Shown here: piece by piece, positions 1 to 10,415 of the stretch
Layout of the letters: every line of letters starts with the position of its first letter
Numbering within the stretch: the stretch's first letter is position 1
Source: Micromonospora tarapacensis
GTDB lineage: Bacteria > Actinomycetota > Actinomycetes > Mycobacteriales > Micromonosporaceae
Length of the DNA: 64,000 nucleotides
NCBI RefSeq assembly: GCF_019697375.1
Contig: NZ_JAHCDI010000004.1
Span: 419,224-483,223 of the forward strand
Reading direction: 5' to 3'
Translations under genes and position numbers: made by a program
Notes under the pieces: generated by a model
What the model saw: the letters and a program-made list of their open reading frames with translations, nothing else
Databases searched by the model: none
Told to the model about the DNA's origin: nothing

Positions 1-452
1 CGCGAGATGAGCACCGAGTCGATCACCACGCCCACGGCCAGCGCGGCCCAGAGCAGGTTGGAGGCGAGCCGGATCGCCGGCGGCATCGCCTGGTTCGAGC
101 CGATCAGCACCACCAGCGCCCCACCGAAGAACCAGGTGCCGACGGTACGCCGGGAGTCGACCACGTTGCGCGCCAGCAACCGCTCAGGTCCCCGGTCACG
201 GGGACCACCCTCCCGCCGGAACTCCGCGGCAGCCTCGGCCCGCCGCTGCCGGCGTACCGCCTTCGCCTCCTCCTTGCTCAGCGGCGCCGTCGCGCCGGCC
301 GGACGGCGGCCGACGGCGGGTCGCTTGGGCGTTTCCCGCCCCTTGCTCGGGGTGTAGCCACGGGGCCGGGCCGCCTCCTCCTCCGCCGGGGTCAGCGGCT
401 CGGTGGCGGGATCGGCGAGGTCGGCGGACTTGCGGCGAAACAGCGACGGCAC
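1..452 (-). CDS. DUF3043 membrane protein (partial, C-terminus off the window)
   Basis: The reverse strand encodes the N-terminal 150 residues of a DUF3043-type protein and the frame is open at base 1. It starts at a GTG (MPSLFRRKSADLADP). A charged, lysine/arginine-rich N-terminal half (RPRGYTPSKGRETPKRP, then KEEAKAVRRQRRAEAAAEFRRE) is followed by RNVVDSRRTVGTWFFGGAL and a hydrophobic segment, as in this actinobacterial family of small two-helix membrane proteins. The function of the family is unknown. It sits downstream of murA on the same strand, about 80 bp away. The family assignment rests on the recognised RNVVDSRRTVG region. Confidence 0.8.
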   Translation of the reverse strand, partial: MPSLFRRKSADLADPATEPLTPAEEEAARPRGYTPSKGRETPKRPAVGRRPAGATAPLSKEEAKAVRRQRRAEAAAEFRREGGPRDRGPERLLARNVVDSRRTVGTWFFGGALVVLIGSNQAMPPAIRLASNLLWAALAVGVVIDSVLIS

Positions 453-530
453 GCGGCAAGGGTAGCCAACGTTGCGCGTCGGGTGCACATCGCGGGTGCA
501 CCCGACGTCGGCGAGCGGACGGAGCGGGGA

Positions 531-1886
531 CTACGGTCGCTCGACGTGCGCACCGAGGTCGGCGAGTTTCGCCTCGAAGTCCTCGTAGCCCCGGTTGATC
601 AGGTCGACGCCGTAAACCCGGGAGGTGCCCTCGGCGGCCAGCGCGGCGATCAGGTGGCTGAAGCCGGCCCGCAGGTCGGGAATGACCAGCTCGGCGGCGT
701 GCAGCTTGCTCGGCCCGGCGATCACCGCCGAGTGCTTGAAGTTGCGGCGGCCGAAGCGGCACGGGGTGCCGCCCAGGCAGTCCCGGTAGACCTGGATGTT
801 CGCACCCATCGTGTTGAGCGCCTCGGTGTAGCCCAACCGCTGCTCGTAGACCGTCTCGTGGACGATGGACAGGCCGCGCGCCTGGGTCAGCGCCACCACC
901 AGCGGCTGCTGCCAGTCGGTCATGAAGCCCGGGTGCACGTCGGTCTCCAGCGCCGTGGCCTGCAACTCGCCGCCGGGGTGCCAGAAGCGGATGCCACCTT
1001 CCTGGCCCGGGTGCCCCAGCCGCGGCGGCCGGGTGTCGGTCACCTCGTACTCGCCGCCCACCGAACGGAAGACGTTGAGGAAGGTCATCATGTCGGCCTG
1101 CTCGGCGCCGAGCACCTCGACGTGACCGCGGGTGGCCAGCGCCGCCGCGGCCCAGCTCGCCGCCTCGATCCGGTCCGGGATCGGCCGGTGGGTGTAGCCG
1201 TGCAGCTTCGGCACGCCGTGGATCTCGATCACCCGGTCGGTGTGCACCTTGATGATCGCACCCATCTTCTGCAGGATGCAGATCAGGTCGATGATCTCCG
1301 GCTCCACCGCGGCGTTGCGCAGCTCGGTGACGCCCTCGGCCATCACGGCGGTGAGCAGCACCTGCTCGGTCGCGCCCACGCTCGGGTAGGGCAGCGCGAA
1401 CTTGGTGCCGTGCAGGCCGTTCGGCGCGGACAGGTGCAGGCCCTCGGGCGTCTTGTCGACCGTGGCGCCGAACTCGCGCAGCGCCTGCAGGTGGAAGTCG
1501 ATCGGTCGCGGCCCGATGTGGCAGCCGCCCAGGTCTGGGATGAAGGCGTGCCCGAGACGGTGCAGCAGCGGCCCGCAGAACAGGATCGGGATCCGGCTGG
1601 AGCCGGCGTGCACGTTGATCTGGTCGGTGCTCGCGCTCTCCACGTTCGCCGGGTCGAAGACCAGCTCGCCGTCCTCGTCGCCGTCGGTGACCTTGACGCC
1701 GTGCAGCCCGAGCAGGCCCCGGACCACCTCGACGTCACGGATCCTCGGTACGTCGAACAGGCGGCTCGGGCTGTCGCCGAGCAGCGCGGCGACCATCGCC
1801 TTGGAGACCAGGTTCTTGGCGCCGCGCACGCGGATCCGCCCTTGCAGCGGGGTGCCTCCGTGTACGACCAGGACGTCGTCGGTCAA
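531..1886 (-). CDS. murA: UDP-N-acetylglucosamine 1-carboxyvinyltransferase
   Basis: MurA transfers the enolpyruvyl group of PEP to UDP-GlcNAc, the first committed step of peptidoglycan synthesis in the cytoplasm. The protein shows RVRGAKNLVSKAMVAALL at the N-terminus (substrate Lys/Asn), and the active-site loop reads DLGGCHIGPRPIDFH. The catalytic residue is therefore a cysteine (Cys122), the form normally sensitive to fosfomycin, and not the aspartate found in mycobacteria. The TTG start at 1886 is preferred because GGAGG lies 5 nt upstream and the protein then begins MTDDVLVVHGG like its relatives. An ATG at 1934 in the same frame would add 16 residues. Predicted length is 451 aa, slightly longer than the typical 420. 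Confidence 0.95.
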   Translation of the reverse strand: MTDDVLVVHGGTPLQGRIRVRGAKNLVSKAMVAALLGDSPSRLFDVPRIRDVEVVRGLLGLHGVKVTDGDEDGELVFDPANVESASTDQINVHAGSSRIPILFCGPLLHRLGHAFIPDLGGCHIGPRPIDFHLQALREFGATVDKTPEGLHLSAPNGLHGTKFALPYPSVGATEQVLLTAVMAEGVTELRNAAVEPEIIDLICILQKMGAIIKVHTDRVIEIHGVPKLHGYTHRPIPDRIEAASWAAAALATRGHVEVLGAEQADMMTFLNVFRSVGGEYEVTDTRPPRLGHPGQEGGIRFWHPGGELQATALETDVHPGFMTDWQQPLVVALTQARGLSIVHETVYEQRLGYTEALNTMGANIQVYRDCLGGTPCRFGRRNFKHSAVIAGPSKLHAAELVIPDLRAGFSHLIAALAAEGTSRVYGVDLINRGYEDFEAKLADLGAHVERP

Positions 1887-2112
1887 CGCAACCTCCAGCG
1901 CGTGCGTGCTGCCGTTTCGATGTGGGGACACCACCGGTCGCTACCCGGGGCGCGGTAGCGGCCAAACGCCCGCGCCCGCGTGTGTCGTCGCCCGGCAGCA
2001 TAGCCCTCCGTGATGAGAATGGATCCGGTTACTCCGCCGCGGAGGGCATTTATCGGTGATCCGGCACTTTTTTGTACCAAGGGAATCACCGAGGGTGATC
2101 GCCCGATCGGGG

Positions 2113-3297
2113 TCAGGCGGCGGGCAACGCGAGCATCTGGTCCAACGCCACCCGGGCGTGGTGCGCGGTGCCGACGTCGACCGTGATCTGGTTGACCACC
2201 CGGCCGGCGACCAGCTCCTCCAGCGCCCATACCAGGTGCGGAAGGTCGATCCGGTTCATCGTCGAGCAGTAGCAGACCGCCCGGTCGAGGAACGTGATCT
2301 GCTTGTCGGGGTTGGCCAGCGCGAGCCGGCGGACCAGATTCAGCTCGGTGCCGACCGCCCAGGCGGAGCCGGCCGGCGCGGCCTCGATCGTCTTGATGAT
2401 GTACTCGGTCGACCCGACGAGGTCGGCGGCGTTGACCACCTCGTGTCGGCACTCCGGGTGCACCAGCACGTTCACGCCCGGCACCCGCTCCCGCACGTCG
2501 TCGACGCTGTCGAGGGTGAACCGGCCGTGCACCGAGCAGTGCCCGCGCCAGAGGATCATCCGGGCGTCGCGCAGCTGCTCCGGGGTCAGCCCGCCGCCGG
2601 GCTTGTGCGGGTCGTAGAGCACGCAGTCGTCCAGCGAGAAGCCCATCTCCAGCACCGCCGTGTTGCGGCCCAGGTGCTGGTCGGGCAGGAAGAGGACCTT
2701 CTCACCCTGCTGATATGCCCACTCCAGGGCCCGCTTCGCGTTCGACGAGGTGCACACCACGCCGCCGTTGCGCCCGACGAAGCCCTTGATGTCGGCCGAG
2801 GAGTTCATGTAGGTCACCGGCACGGTCCGCTCGGCGGCACCCAGCTCGCCGAGCACCTCCCAGGCCTTCTCGACCTGCGGCAGCGCCGCCATGTCCGCCA
2901 TCGAACAGCCGGCCGCCAGGTCCGGCAGGATCACCCGCTGGGCGCCGGAGGTGAGGATGTCGGCGCTCTCGGCCATGAAGTGCACGCCGCAGAAGACGAT
3001 GTACTCCGCGCTGGGCCGGGCGGCGGCCTCACGGGCCAGTTTGAACGAGTCGCCGGTCACGTCGGCGAACTGGATCACCTCGTCGCGCTGGTAGTGGTGG
3101 CCCAGCACGAAGACCTTCCCGCCCAGTGCGGCCTTGGCCGCCGCCGCGCGGGCCACCAGGTCGGGATCGCTCGGTGCCGGCAGATCACCCGGACACTCCA
3201 CGCCACGTTCGGTGGCGGGGTCGCTGCCGCGACCGAGGAGCAGCAGCGCGGTGGCGGTGTTGGAGGGCTCAATCCAGGTGGACGTCACGCCCTCCAT
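2113..3297 (-). CDS. nadA: quinolinate synthase A
   Basis: NadA condenses iminoaspartate with dihydroxyacetone phosphate to quinolinate in de novo NAD synthesis and needs a [4Fe-4S] cluster. The sequence contains the motifs VFVLGHHYQRDEVIQFAD, IVFCGVHFMAESADIL, VVCTSSNAKRALEWA and NVLVHPECRHEVV, which hold the three expected cluster cysteines. The ATG at 3297 gives 394 aa. A GTG at 3288 (VTSTWIEPS) is also possible, because a GGAGG sits just before it but very close. The gene is divergent from the glycerate kinase, with 59 bp between the starts. No nadB or nadC is in the window. Confidence 0.95.
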   Translation of the reverse strand: MEGVTSTWIEPSNTATALLLLGRGSDPATERGVECPGDLPAPSDPDLVARAAAAKAALGGKVFVLGHHYQRDEVIQFADVTGDSFKLAREAAARPSAEYIVFCGVHFMAESADILTSGAQRVILPDLAAGCSMADMAALPQVEKAWEVLGELGAAERTVPVTYMNSSADIKGFVGRNGGVVCTSSNAKRALEWAYQQGEKVLFLPDQHLGRNTAVLEMGFSLDDCVLYDPHKPGGGLTPEQLRDARMILWRGHCSVHGRFTLDSVDDVRERVPGVNVLVHPECRHEVVNAADLVGSTEYIIKTIEAAPAGSAWAVGTELNLVRRLALANPDKQITFLDRAVCYCSTMNRIDLPHLVWALEELVAGRVVNQITVDVGTAHHARVALDQMLALPAA

Positions 3298-3356
3298 GGT
3301 TCCACAGCGCGACCGCCGCGCCGCCCCCGCCGGTGTGGGCTGCCACACTGCCAGGC

Positions 3357-4496
3357 ATGCGCGTACTGCTCTGCCCGGACAAGTTCGCCGGCACGCTGCC
3401 CGCCCCCCAGGTCGCCGCCGCCGTGGCCGACGGCTGGCGGGAGGTTGCCCCCGGCGACGACCTGCTGGTCAGGCCGCTGGCCGACGGGGGACCGGGTTTC
3501 CTCGACGTGCTGGCCGAGGCGCTCCCCGGCCGGCGGGTGCCGGTGCCGACGGTCGACCCGCTGGGCCGGCCGGCCGCCGGTGAGATGCTGCTCACCGACG
3601 GCGGCGCGACCGCGTGGCTGGAGAGCGCGCAGGGGTGCGGGCTGCACCTGCTCGCCGCCGCCGAGTGCGACCCGAAGGTCACCACGTCGTACGGGCTCGG
3701 CCTGCTGATCGCCGCGGCGACCGAGGCCGGTGCCCGCACCGTGGTGGTCGGGCTGGGCGGTTCGGCGACCAACGACGGCGGCGCGGGCCTGCTCACCGCG
3801 CTGGGCGCGGTCCCGCTGGACGGCGCCGGTTCGGCCCTGCCGTACGGCGGCGCGGCACTGGCCGCCGTGGCGGCGCTCGACGGCGTGCCCCGGCTGCGCG
3901 AGGCCCGGCTGATCGCCGCCACCGACGTCGACAACCCGCTGCTGGGGCTGCACGGGGCGAGCAACGTCTTCGGGCCGCAGAAGGGCGCCGACCGCGGCGA
4001 CGTGCTGCTGCTCGACGCCGCGCTGCAACGCTGGGCCGAGGTGCTGGAGCGCGACCTGCCCGGCTGCCCGAGCAGCCTGGGCGCGCTGCCCGGTGGCGGC
4101 GCGGCCGGCGGTGTCGGTGCCGCGCTGCTGGCACTCGGTGGCCGGTGCGAGTCGGGGATCGGGCTGGTCAGCCGGGCCGTCGGGCTGCACACCGTGCTCG
4201 ACGAGGTCGATCTGGTGGTCACCGGGGAGGGTAGGTTCGACCATCAGTCGCTGCGTGGCAAGGTCGTCGCCGGAGTGGCCGGCGCGGCCCGCGACCGGGG
4301 CGTACCCTGCGTGGTACTCGCCGGCCAGGTCAGCACCGGGCGGCGGGAGGCGGCGTCGGTCGGGGTGACCGACGCGTACAGCCTGGTGGAGCACTTCGGC
4401 GGCGAGGAGCGCGGCGGCCTGGCCGCCGCGCTGGACCGCCCGGCAGAGGGACTGCGGGCGCTCGGGGCCCGCCTGGCCCGGCAGTGGAGCCGCTGA
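3357..4496 (+). CDS. glycerate kinase (GlxK family)
   Basis: This is a 379-aa protein of the GlxK/GckA-type glycerate kinase family, which phosphorylates D-glycerate with ATP. It begins MRVLLCPDKFAGTLPAPQVA and carries the family signatures PLADGGPGFLDVL, VVVGLGGSATNDGGAGLL and VVTGEGRFDHQSLRGK. The family usually has ADGGEGT at the first signature, and here it reads ADGGPGF, a mild divergence. A CACACT box lies 7 nt before the ATG and no Shine-Dalgarno is evident, so the mRNA may be leaderless. It is divergent from nadA and about 150 bp from erpA. Confidence 0.9.
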   Translation: MRVLLCPDKFAGTLPAPQVAAAVADGWREVAPGDDLLVRPLADGGPGFLDVLAEALPGRRVPVPTVDPLGRPAAGEMLLTDGGATAWLESAQGCGLHLLAAAECDPKVTTSYGLGLLIAAATEAGARTVVVGLGGSATNDGGAGLLTALGAVPLDGAGSALPYGGAALAAVAALDGVPRLREARLIAATDVDNPLLGLHGASNVFGPQKGADRGDVLLLDAALQRWAEVLERDLPGCPSSLGALPGGGAAGGVGAALLALGGRCESGIGLVSRAVGLHTVLDEVDLVVTGEGRFDHQSLRGKVVAGVAGAARDRGVPCVVLAGQVSTGRREAASVGVTDAYSLVEHFGGEERGGLAAALDRPAEGLRALGARLARQWSR

Positions 4497-4647
4497 CCCC
4501 CGGGTCGGCGGAGTTGCTGGTCACGCCGCCGGGTGCCCGGGTCGTGGGCGGCCTACAATCGGAAACTGGACCACTGTGGGAATCGCCGACCGGCGGCTGA
4601 CGTTGGCCAGGGGAGACCACACCGAACGCGCGCAGGGAGAATTCCAC

Positions 4648-6152
<1,505 letters not shown>

Positions 6153-6164
6153 CCGGGGGTGGGG

Positions 6165-6428
6165 TCAGTGGGTTCGGCGGACGTCGTAGGCGGGGCCGGG
6201 TGCGGCGCCGAGGAACTCCTGGCTGCGCATCCGGCACCAGGCCGGGATGTCGACCGCCGCGGCCGGGTCGTCGGCCAGCACCCGGATCACCGCGCCCACC
6301 GGCAGCTCGGGTAGCCGGCGGGCCAGGGCGATCACCGGCAGCGGGCAGCGCTGGCCGAGGCAGTCGAGCACCTCGTCGGGCCGGTGGCCGGGCGCGTTGC
6401 CACCGCCGGTCGGGTCGGGGATCGTCAC
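6165..6428 (-). CDS. TusA/SirA-like sulfur carrier protein
   Basis: This is an 87-aa protein with the TusA signature DCLGQRCPLPVIALARRL, in which the cysteine of CPxP receives persulfide sulfur. A further region, IRVLADDPAAAVDIPAWC, matches the family fold. Its ATG overlaps the stop of the upstream cysteine desulfurase (ATGA, 6425-6428), so the two are translationally coupled. The pairing suggests direct sulfur relay from the desulfurase, the classical donor for TusA. Which downstream pathway it feeds (tRNA thiolation, cofactor or other) cannot be read from the window. Confidence 0.88.
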   Translation of the reverse strand: MTIPDPTGGGNAPGHRPDEVLDCLGQRCPLPVIALARRLPELPVGAVIRVLADDPAAAVDIPAWCRMRSQEFLGAAPGPAYDVRRTH

Positions 6429-7576
6429 AGCCCCGCCACCCCCGCCTGTTCCCGCAGGTCGGCGACGATTTCCGGCAGCTCGGCGAGGAAGCGTTCCACG
6501 TCGGCCTCGGTATTACCGGCGTGCAGCGAGACCCGCACGTTGCCGTGCGACAGCACCCCCATCGCCTCCAGCACGTGCGACGGGCGCAGGGTGGACGAGG
6601 TGCACGAGGAGCCCGACGAGACGGCGAAGCCCCGCCGGTCCAGCGCGTGCAGCAGCGCCTCGCCGTCGACGTACAGGCAGGAGAAGGTCACCAGGTGCGG
6701 CAGCCGGCGCTCGGGGTCACCCACCACCTCCACGTCCGGCACCTCGGCCGCCACCCGGGCCCGGATCCGGTCCACCAGCGGGGACAGCCGGGCCGCCTGC
6801 GCCGCCGCGTCGGCGGTCACCGCGCGCAGGCTCGCCGCCGCCGCCACCACCGCCGGCAGGTTCACCGCGCCGGGCGTACGCCCCGACTCGTGCTCGTCGG
6901 CCGGCCAGGGCGACTCCCAGCGGGTGCCCTTGCGGACCACGAGCAGGCCGACGCCGGGTGGACCGCCCCACTTGCGGGCGCTCGCGCTCAACACCGACCA
7001 GCCCGCCGGCACCGGCATCCGGCCCACCGCCTGGGCGGCGTCGACGTACAGCGGCACCCCCGAGTCGGCGCAGGCCGCCGCCGCGCCCTCGACCGGTTGG
7101 ACGGTGCCCACCTCGTGGCTGGCCGCGATCAGGGCCGCCAGGGCCACTCCCGGACCGGCCACGGCCCTCGACCAGCCGTCCAGGTCCAGCCGGCCGAAAC
7201 GGTCGACCGGCACCTCGACGGCCGTGCCGGCGCGGGCGACGTGCTGCTCGGCGGCGTGCAGCACGGCGGAGTGTTCGATCGCCGAGTGCACCAGCACCGG
7301 GCCGGTCCGCTGGCGCCCGAGCAGACCACCGAGCACGGCGGTGTGCGCCGCGCTGGTGCCGCCGGGGGTGAAGGACAGTTCGTCGGGACGTACGCCGAGG
7401 GCTTCCGCCGTGGCCTCGCGGGCGGCGTCGAGCAACTGGCGAGCCCGCCGCGCCGGCGCGTAGAGCCGGTCCGGGTCGGTCCAGCCGTCGTCGAGCGCGG
7501 CCAGCAGGGCCTGCCGGGCGACCGGATGCAGCGGCGCGGCGGTGGCCGCGTCCAGGTAGACCGGGGAAGGAATCAC
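6425..7576 (-). CDS. cysteine desulfurase (NifS/IscS family)
   Basis: This PLP enzyme removes sulfur from cysteine to give alanine and an enzyme persulfide. The 383-aa protein starts MIPSPVYLDAATAAPLHP and has SFTPGGTSAAHTAVL (cofactor phosphate region), HEVGTVQPVEG, and SARKWGGPPGVGLL with the Schiff-base lysine. SSGSSCTSSTLRPSHVL contains the catalytic loop cysteine. The GTG at 7576 is chosen over an upstream in-frame ATG (7657) because the protein then begins like its family and a TAGCGT box lies 8 nt before it, consistent with a leaderless mRNA. It is coupled to the TusA-like gene. Confidence 0.9.
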   Translation of the reverse strand: MIPSPVYLDAATAAPLHPVARQALLAALDDGWTDPDRLYAPARRARQLLDAAREATAEALGVRPDELSFTPGGTSAAHTAVLGGLLGRQRTGPVLVHSAIEHSAVLHAAEQHVARAGTAVEVPVDRFGRLDLDGWSRAVAGPGVALAALIAASHEVGTVQPVEGAAAACADSGVPLYVDAAQAVGRMPVPAGWSVLSASARKWGGPPGVGLLVVRKGTRWESPWPADEHESGRTPGAVNLPAVVAAAASLRAVTADAAAQAARLSPLVDRIRARVAAEVPDVEVVGDPERRLPHLVTFSCLYVDGEALLHALDRRGFAVSSGSSCTSSTLRPSHVLEAMGVLSHGNVRVSLHAGNTEADVERFLAELPEIVADLREQAGVAGL

Positions 7577-7584
7577 GTCTGCCC

Positions 7585-7590
7585 ACGCTA
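7585..7590 (-). promoter_or_regulatory. putative -10 box, leaderless cysteine desulfurase mRNA
   Basis: On the reverse strand TAGCGT is followed by 8 nt and the GTG at 7576. This TANNNT spacing to a start codon recurs at least eight times in the window. Confidence 0.5.
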
Positions 7591-7771
7591 TCGCCTCGGT
7601 CGGGACAAGATCCCCGGTCGGGTGGGACGACGACCCCAACCGGGTCCAGCCCGTCATGGTCGAGTAATCTGCGACCGTCGGTGACGCCTTTGCCGCCGGT
7701 GTGGCGGTTCCGCTCGGCGGAGCCGGTCAGCTCGAGGAAGACACCGCGGCGCGCTAGGGAGGCAGGACCAG

Positions 7772-8743
7772 GTGGTCGCAAGGAGTTCGGAGGTACGGCC
7801 GACGGCCGTGCGGCGCAGCGCATCCCCAGGAGCCGGTGTGCGGCGGGGGCGTCGCGCCGGGCGTCTCGCCGGGCTCGGATTCGGTGGGGCGGCGCTGCTG
7901 ATCCTGCTCACGGGCTGTGACGTCGGCGCGGCGTTCGGCGGTTTCGGCTGGCCCCAGGGCGGCATCACCCCCGAGTCCCGGCGGATGTACGACCTGTGGA
8001 TCGCATCGTGCATCGCGGCCCTCGCGGTCGGCGTCCTCGTCTGGGGCCTGATCTTCTGGTGCATCGTGCGCTACCGCAAGCGCGGCAACGACCTGCCGGT
8101 GCAGACCCGCTACAACCTGCCGATGGAGTTCCTCTACACCATCGCGCCGGTGCTGATCGTCTCCGTGCTCTTCTACTACACGGCCGTCGTGCAGACCGAC
8201 GTGATCAAGACCACCAACAACCCCGACGTGACCGTCGAGGTCGTCGCCTTCAAGTGGAACTGGCAGTTCAACTACCGCGACGGCCAGGGGACCGAGGCGG
8301 ACACCGTCGCGTCGGTGCTGGGCACCAGTGAGGTCATCCCGATCCTGGTGCTGCCGACCGACCGGTCCATCCGGTTCGAGGAGACCAGCCGGGACGTCAT
8401 CCACTCGTTCTGGGTGCCGGAGATGCTGTTCAAGCGGGACGTCATGCCCGGCATCATCCGTAACGTCTTCGAGGTCTCCAGCCTGGAGACCGAGGGGGCG
8501 TACGTGGGCCGCTGCGCCGAGCTGTGCGGCAGCTACCACGCCTTCATGAACTTCGAGCTGCGGGTGGTCTCGCCGGAGGACTTCGACCGGTTCCTCGCGG
8601 CCAAGCAGGACGGCGCCTCCACCCAGGACGCGCTGACCGCGATCGGCGAGGAGCCCTTCGCGGTGACCACGAAGCCGTTGGAGACGCGGCGTACGGAGAG
8701 CAACTTCAACCCGGACACTGCTCCGGCCGGCGCGGGAAGCTGA
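7772..8743 (+). CDS. ctaC: cytochrome c oxidase subunit II (aa3 type)
   Basis: This subunit carries the CuA centre that accepts electrons for the aa3 oxidase. The 323-aa precursor has an arginine-rich N-terminus, a hydrophobic signal and a lipobox ALLILLTGCD, so it is a predicted lipoprotein. Two transmembrane helices follow (around residues 73-95 and 115-140). The periplasmic domain has FKWNWQFNY and the copper ligands in RDVIHSFWVPEM and CAELCGSYHAFM (two Cys, His, Met). The GTG start has AGGGAGG about 10 nt upstream. It is followed closely by ctaF. The catalytic subunit I (ctaD) is not in the window. Confidence 0.97.
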   Translation: MVARSSEVRPTAVRRSASPGAGVRRGRRAGRLAGLGFGGAALLILLTGCDVGAAFGGFGWPQGGITPESRRMYDLWIASCIAALAVGVLVWGLIFWCIVRYRKRGNDLPVQTRYNLPMEFLYTIAPVLIVSVLFYYTAVVQTDVIKTTNNPDVTVEVVAFKWNWQFNYRDGQGTEADTVASVLGTSEVIPILVLPTDRSIRFEETSRDVIHSFWVPEMLFKRDVMPGIIRNVFEVSSLETEGAYVGRCAELCGSYHAFMNFELRVVSPEDFDRFLAAKQDGASTQDALTAIGEEPFAVTTKPLETRRTESNFNPDTAPAGAGS

Positions 8744-8753
8744 GGCAACCGGC

Positions 8754-9182
8754 ATGAAGACCGAGTGGCGTATCTTCCTGGTCATCGCCGGGTTCCTGCT
8801 CTTCGCGACCGTCCTGTACGGCGGCTGGACCTGGGCCGAGTCGGATGGCCGCGTCGAGTGGATCGGCACCGTGGCGCTGCTGCTGTCCTTCCTGCTCTGC
8901 ACGATGTGCGGTGGCTTCTTCTGGTTCGTGTCCCGCCGGATCGACCTGCGCCCCGAGGACCGGCCGGACGCCGAGATCGCCGACGGCGCGGGCGAGATCG
9001 GCTTCTTCAGCCCGGGCAGCTACTGGCCGTTCGGCCTGGCGCTGGCCGCCGCGGTCGCCGGCCTGGGGTTGGTGTTCTGGCAGTTCTGGCTGCTTGGCCT
9101 CGGCATGTTGCTGGTGATCCTGGCCGCCTGCGGCCTGCTGTTCGAGTACTACACCGGCACCCGGCGCACCGCCGAGCACTGA
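8754..9182 (+). CDS. ctaF: cytochrome c oxidase subunit IV (actinobacterial)
   Basis: This is a 142-aa membrane protein of the actinobacterial CtaF family, a structural subunit of the aa3 oxidase in the bcc-aa3 supercomplex. It has four hydrophobic helices: WRIFLVIAGFLLFATVLYGG, a second around residues 36-58, and two C-terminal ones around GLALAAAVAGLGLVFWQFW. The linker FFSPGSYWPFGLA is typical. It begins 10 bp after the ctaC stop and is almost certainly co-transcribed with it. A long hairpin terminator follows. Confidence 0.93.
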   Translation: MKTEWRIFLVIAGFLLFATVLYGGWTWAESDGRVEWIGTVALLLSFLLCTMCGGFFWFVSRRIDLRPEDRPDAEIADGAGEIGFFSPGSYWPFGLALAAAVAGLGLVFWQFWLLGLGMLLVILAACGLLFEYYTGTRRTAEH

Positions 9183-9198
9183 TCCGCGACCCCGCTTG

Positions 9199-9253
9199 AC
9201 GGATCCTGGTGCGAGCCGACCCGCTCGGGGAAGGCTCTCGCACCAGGATCCGT
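9199..9253. terminator. bidirectional hairpin between ctaF and trpD
   Basis: A perfect 17-bp inverted repeat (ACGGATCCTGGTGCGAG / CTCGCACCAGGATCCGT) with a 21-nt loop lies between two convergent genes. It could terminate both. The unusually long loop is noted. Confidence 0.7.
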
Positions 9254-9281
9254 GTGGTGTCCACCCGTGGCCGCGGCGGAG

Positions 9282-10331
9282 TCAGGCGGCGGTGCGGGCG
9301 ACCTCGATCCATCTCGCCAGGGTGCGGGCGGCGGCGCCGGAGTCGATCGACTCGGCGGCCCGGCCCAGACCGGCACCGAGCGCGTCGGTCAGGTCCCCGT
9401 CGAGCGGGCCCTGGGTGGCCAGCGCCGCCGCGGCGTTGACCAGGACGGCGTCGCGCACCGGCCCCCGCTCGCCGGCGAACAGGCGGTGGGCCACGTCGGC
9501 GTTGTAGGACGCGTCCCCGCCGCGCAGGTCGGCGATGGTGGACCGGGGTACCCCGAGGTCGGTCGCGTCCACCAGGGCCTCTCTGACGGCGCCGCCCTGG
9601 GCGATCCAGAGCCGGGTGGGCGCCGCGGTGGTGAACTCGTCCAGCCCGTCCTCACCGCGCATCACCAGCACCGAGTCGCCCCGGGCGGCGAAGACGGCCG
9701 CCATCACCGGTGCCATCGTCGCGTCGAAACAACCGACGGCACCGGAGCGGGGGCGCGCCGGATTGGTCAGCGGGCCGAGGAAGTTGAACGCGGTCGGCAC
9801 GCCCAGTTCCCGCCGTACCGGGCCGGCGTGGCGCATGCCGGGGTGGAACCGGGCGGCGAAACAGAACCCGATGCCGGCCTCGGCGACGCACCGGGCCACG
9901 CCCTCGGGGCCGAGGTCCAGCGGCACACCGAGGAACTCCAGCAGGTCGGCGGTGCCGCAGGAGGAGGAGGCCGCCCGGTTGCCGTGCTTGACGACGCGTA
10001 CCCCGGCGCCGGCGACCACCAGCGCGGTCATCGTGGAGATGTTCACCGTGTGGGCGAGGTCCCCGCCGGTGCCGACCACGTCCAGGGCGCTCGCGCGCAC
10101 CTCCTCGGGCAGCTCCACCGGGACGGCCCGGCCGAGCATCGCCTCGACCAGCCCGCTCAGCTCGGCCGGGGTCTCGCCCTTGGCGCGCAACGCCACGGCG
10201 AAGCCGGCGATCTGGGCGGGGGCCGCCGAGCCGGACATGATCTCGCCCATCGCCCAGGCCGTGTCGGCGGTGCCGAGTTCCTCCCCCCGCAGCAGCGCGG
10301 TGAGCAGGTGCGGCCAGGTCCGATCGCCCAT
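9282..10331 (-). CDS. trpD: anthranilate phosphoribosyltransferase
   Basis: TrpD joins anthranilate and PRPP in tryptophan synthesis. The 349-aa protein carries [20 protein letters not shown] (PRPP loop GTGGD, then the metal/PRPP region), [19 protein letters not shown] and the anthranilate-site region [16 protein letters not shown]. It starts at an ATG with GGGAGG 6 nt upstream. It stands alone, without other trp genes, between the cta genes. This insertion inside the respiratory locus is shared by other actinobacteria and is not evidence of a functional link. Confidence 0.96.
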   Translation of the reverse strand: MGDRTWPHLLTALLRGEELGTADTAWAMGEIMSGSAAPAQIAGFAVALRAKGETPAELSGLVEAMLGRAVPVELPEEVRASALDVVGTGGDLAHTVNISTMTALVVAGAGVRVVKHGNRAASSSCGTADLLEFLGVPLDLGPEGVARCVAEAGIGFCFAARFHPGMRHAGPVRRELGVPTAFNFLGPLTNPARPRSGAVGCFDATMAPVMAAVFAARGDSVLVMRGEDGLDEFTTAAPTRLWIAQGGAVREALVDATDLGVPRSTIADLRGGDASYNADVAHRLFAGERGPVRDAVLVNAAAALATQGPLDGDLTDALGAGLGRAAESIDSGAAARTLARWIEVARTAA

Positions 10332-10415
10332 GGCGGGCCTCCCGAGCAGACGAGTACGGGTGGGACGGGACCGGCGCCGGCTCGCCCGGCGCCGTGGCGG
10401 TGCCGGAGTGGGACG

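Noticed and set aside
483..1958. Long forward-strand ORF across murA
   Set aside because: It is antisense to a clear murA. The product is low-complexity Arg/Gly/Val sequence with no motif, typical of third-position GC bias.
2056..3708. Long forward ORF of 550 codons opposite nadA
   Set aside because: Shadow of nadA and the glycerate kinase. Composition is biased and there is no recognisable domain.
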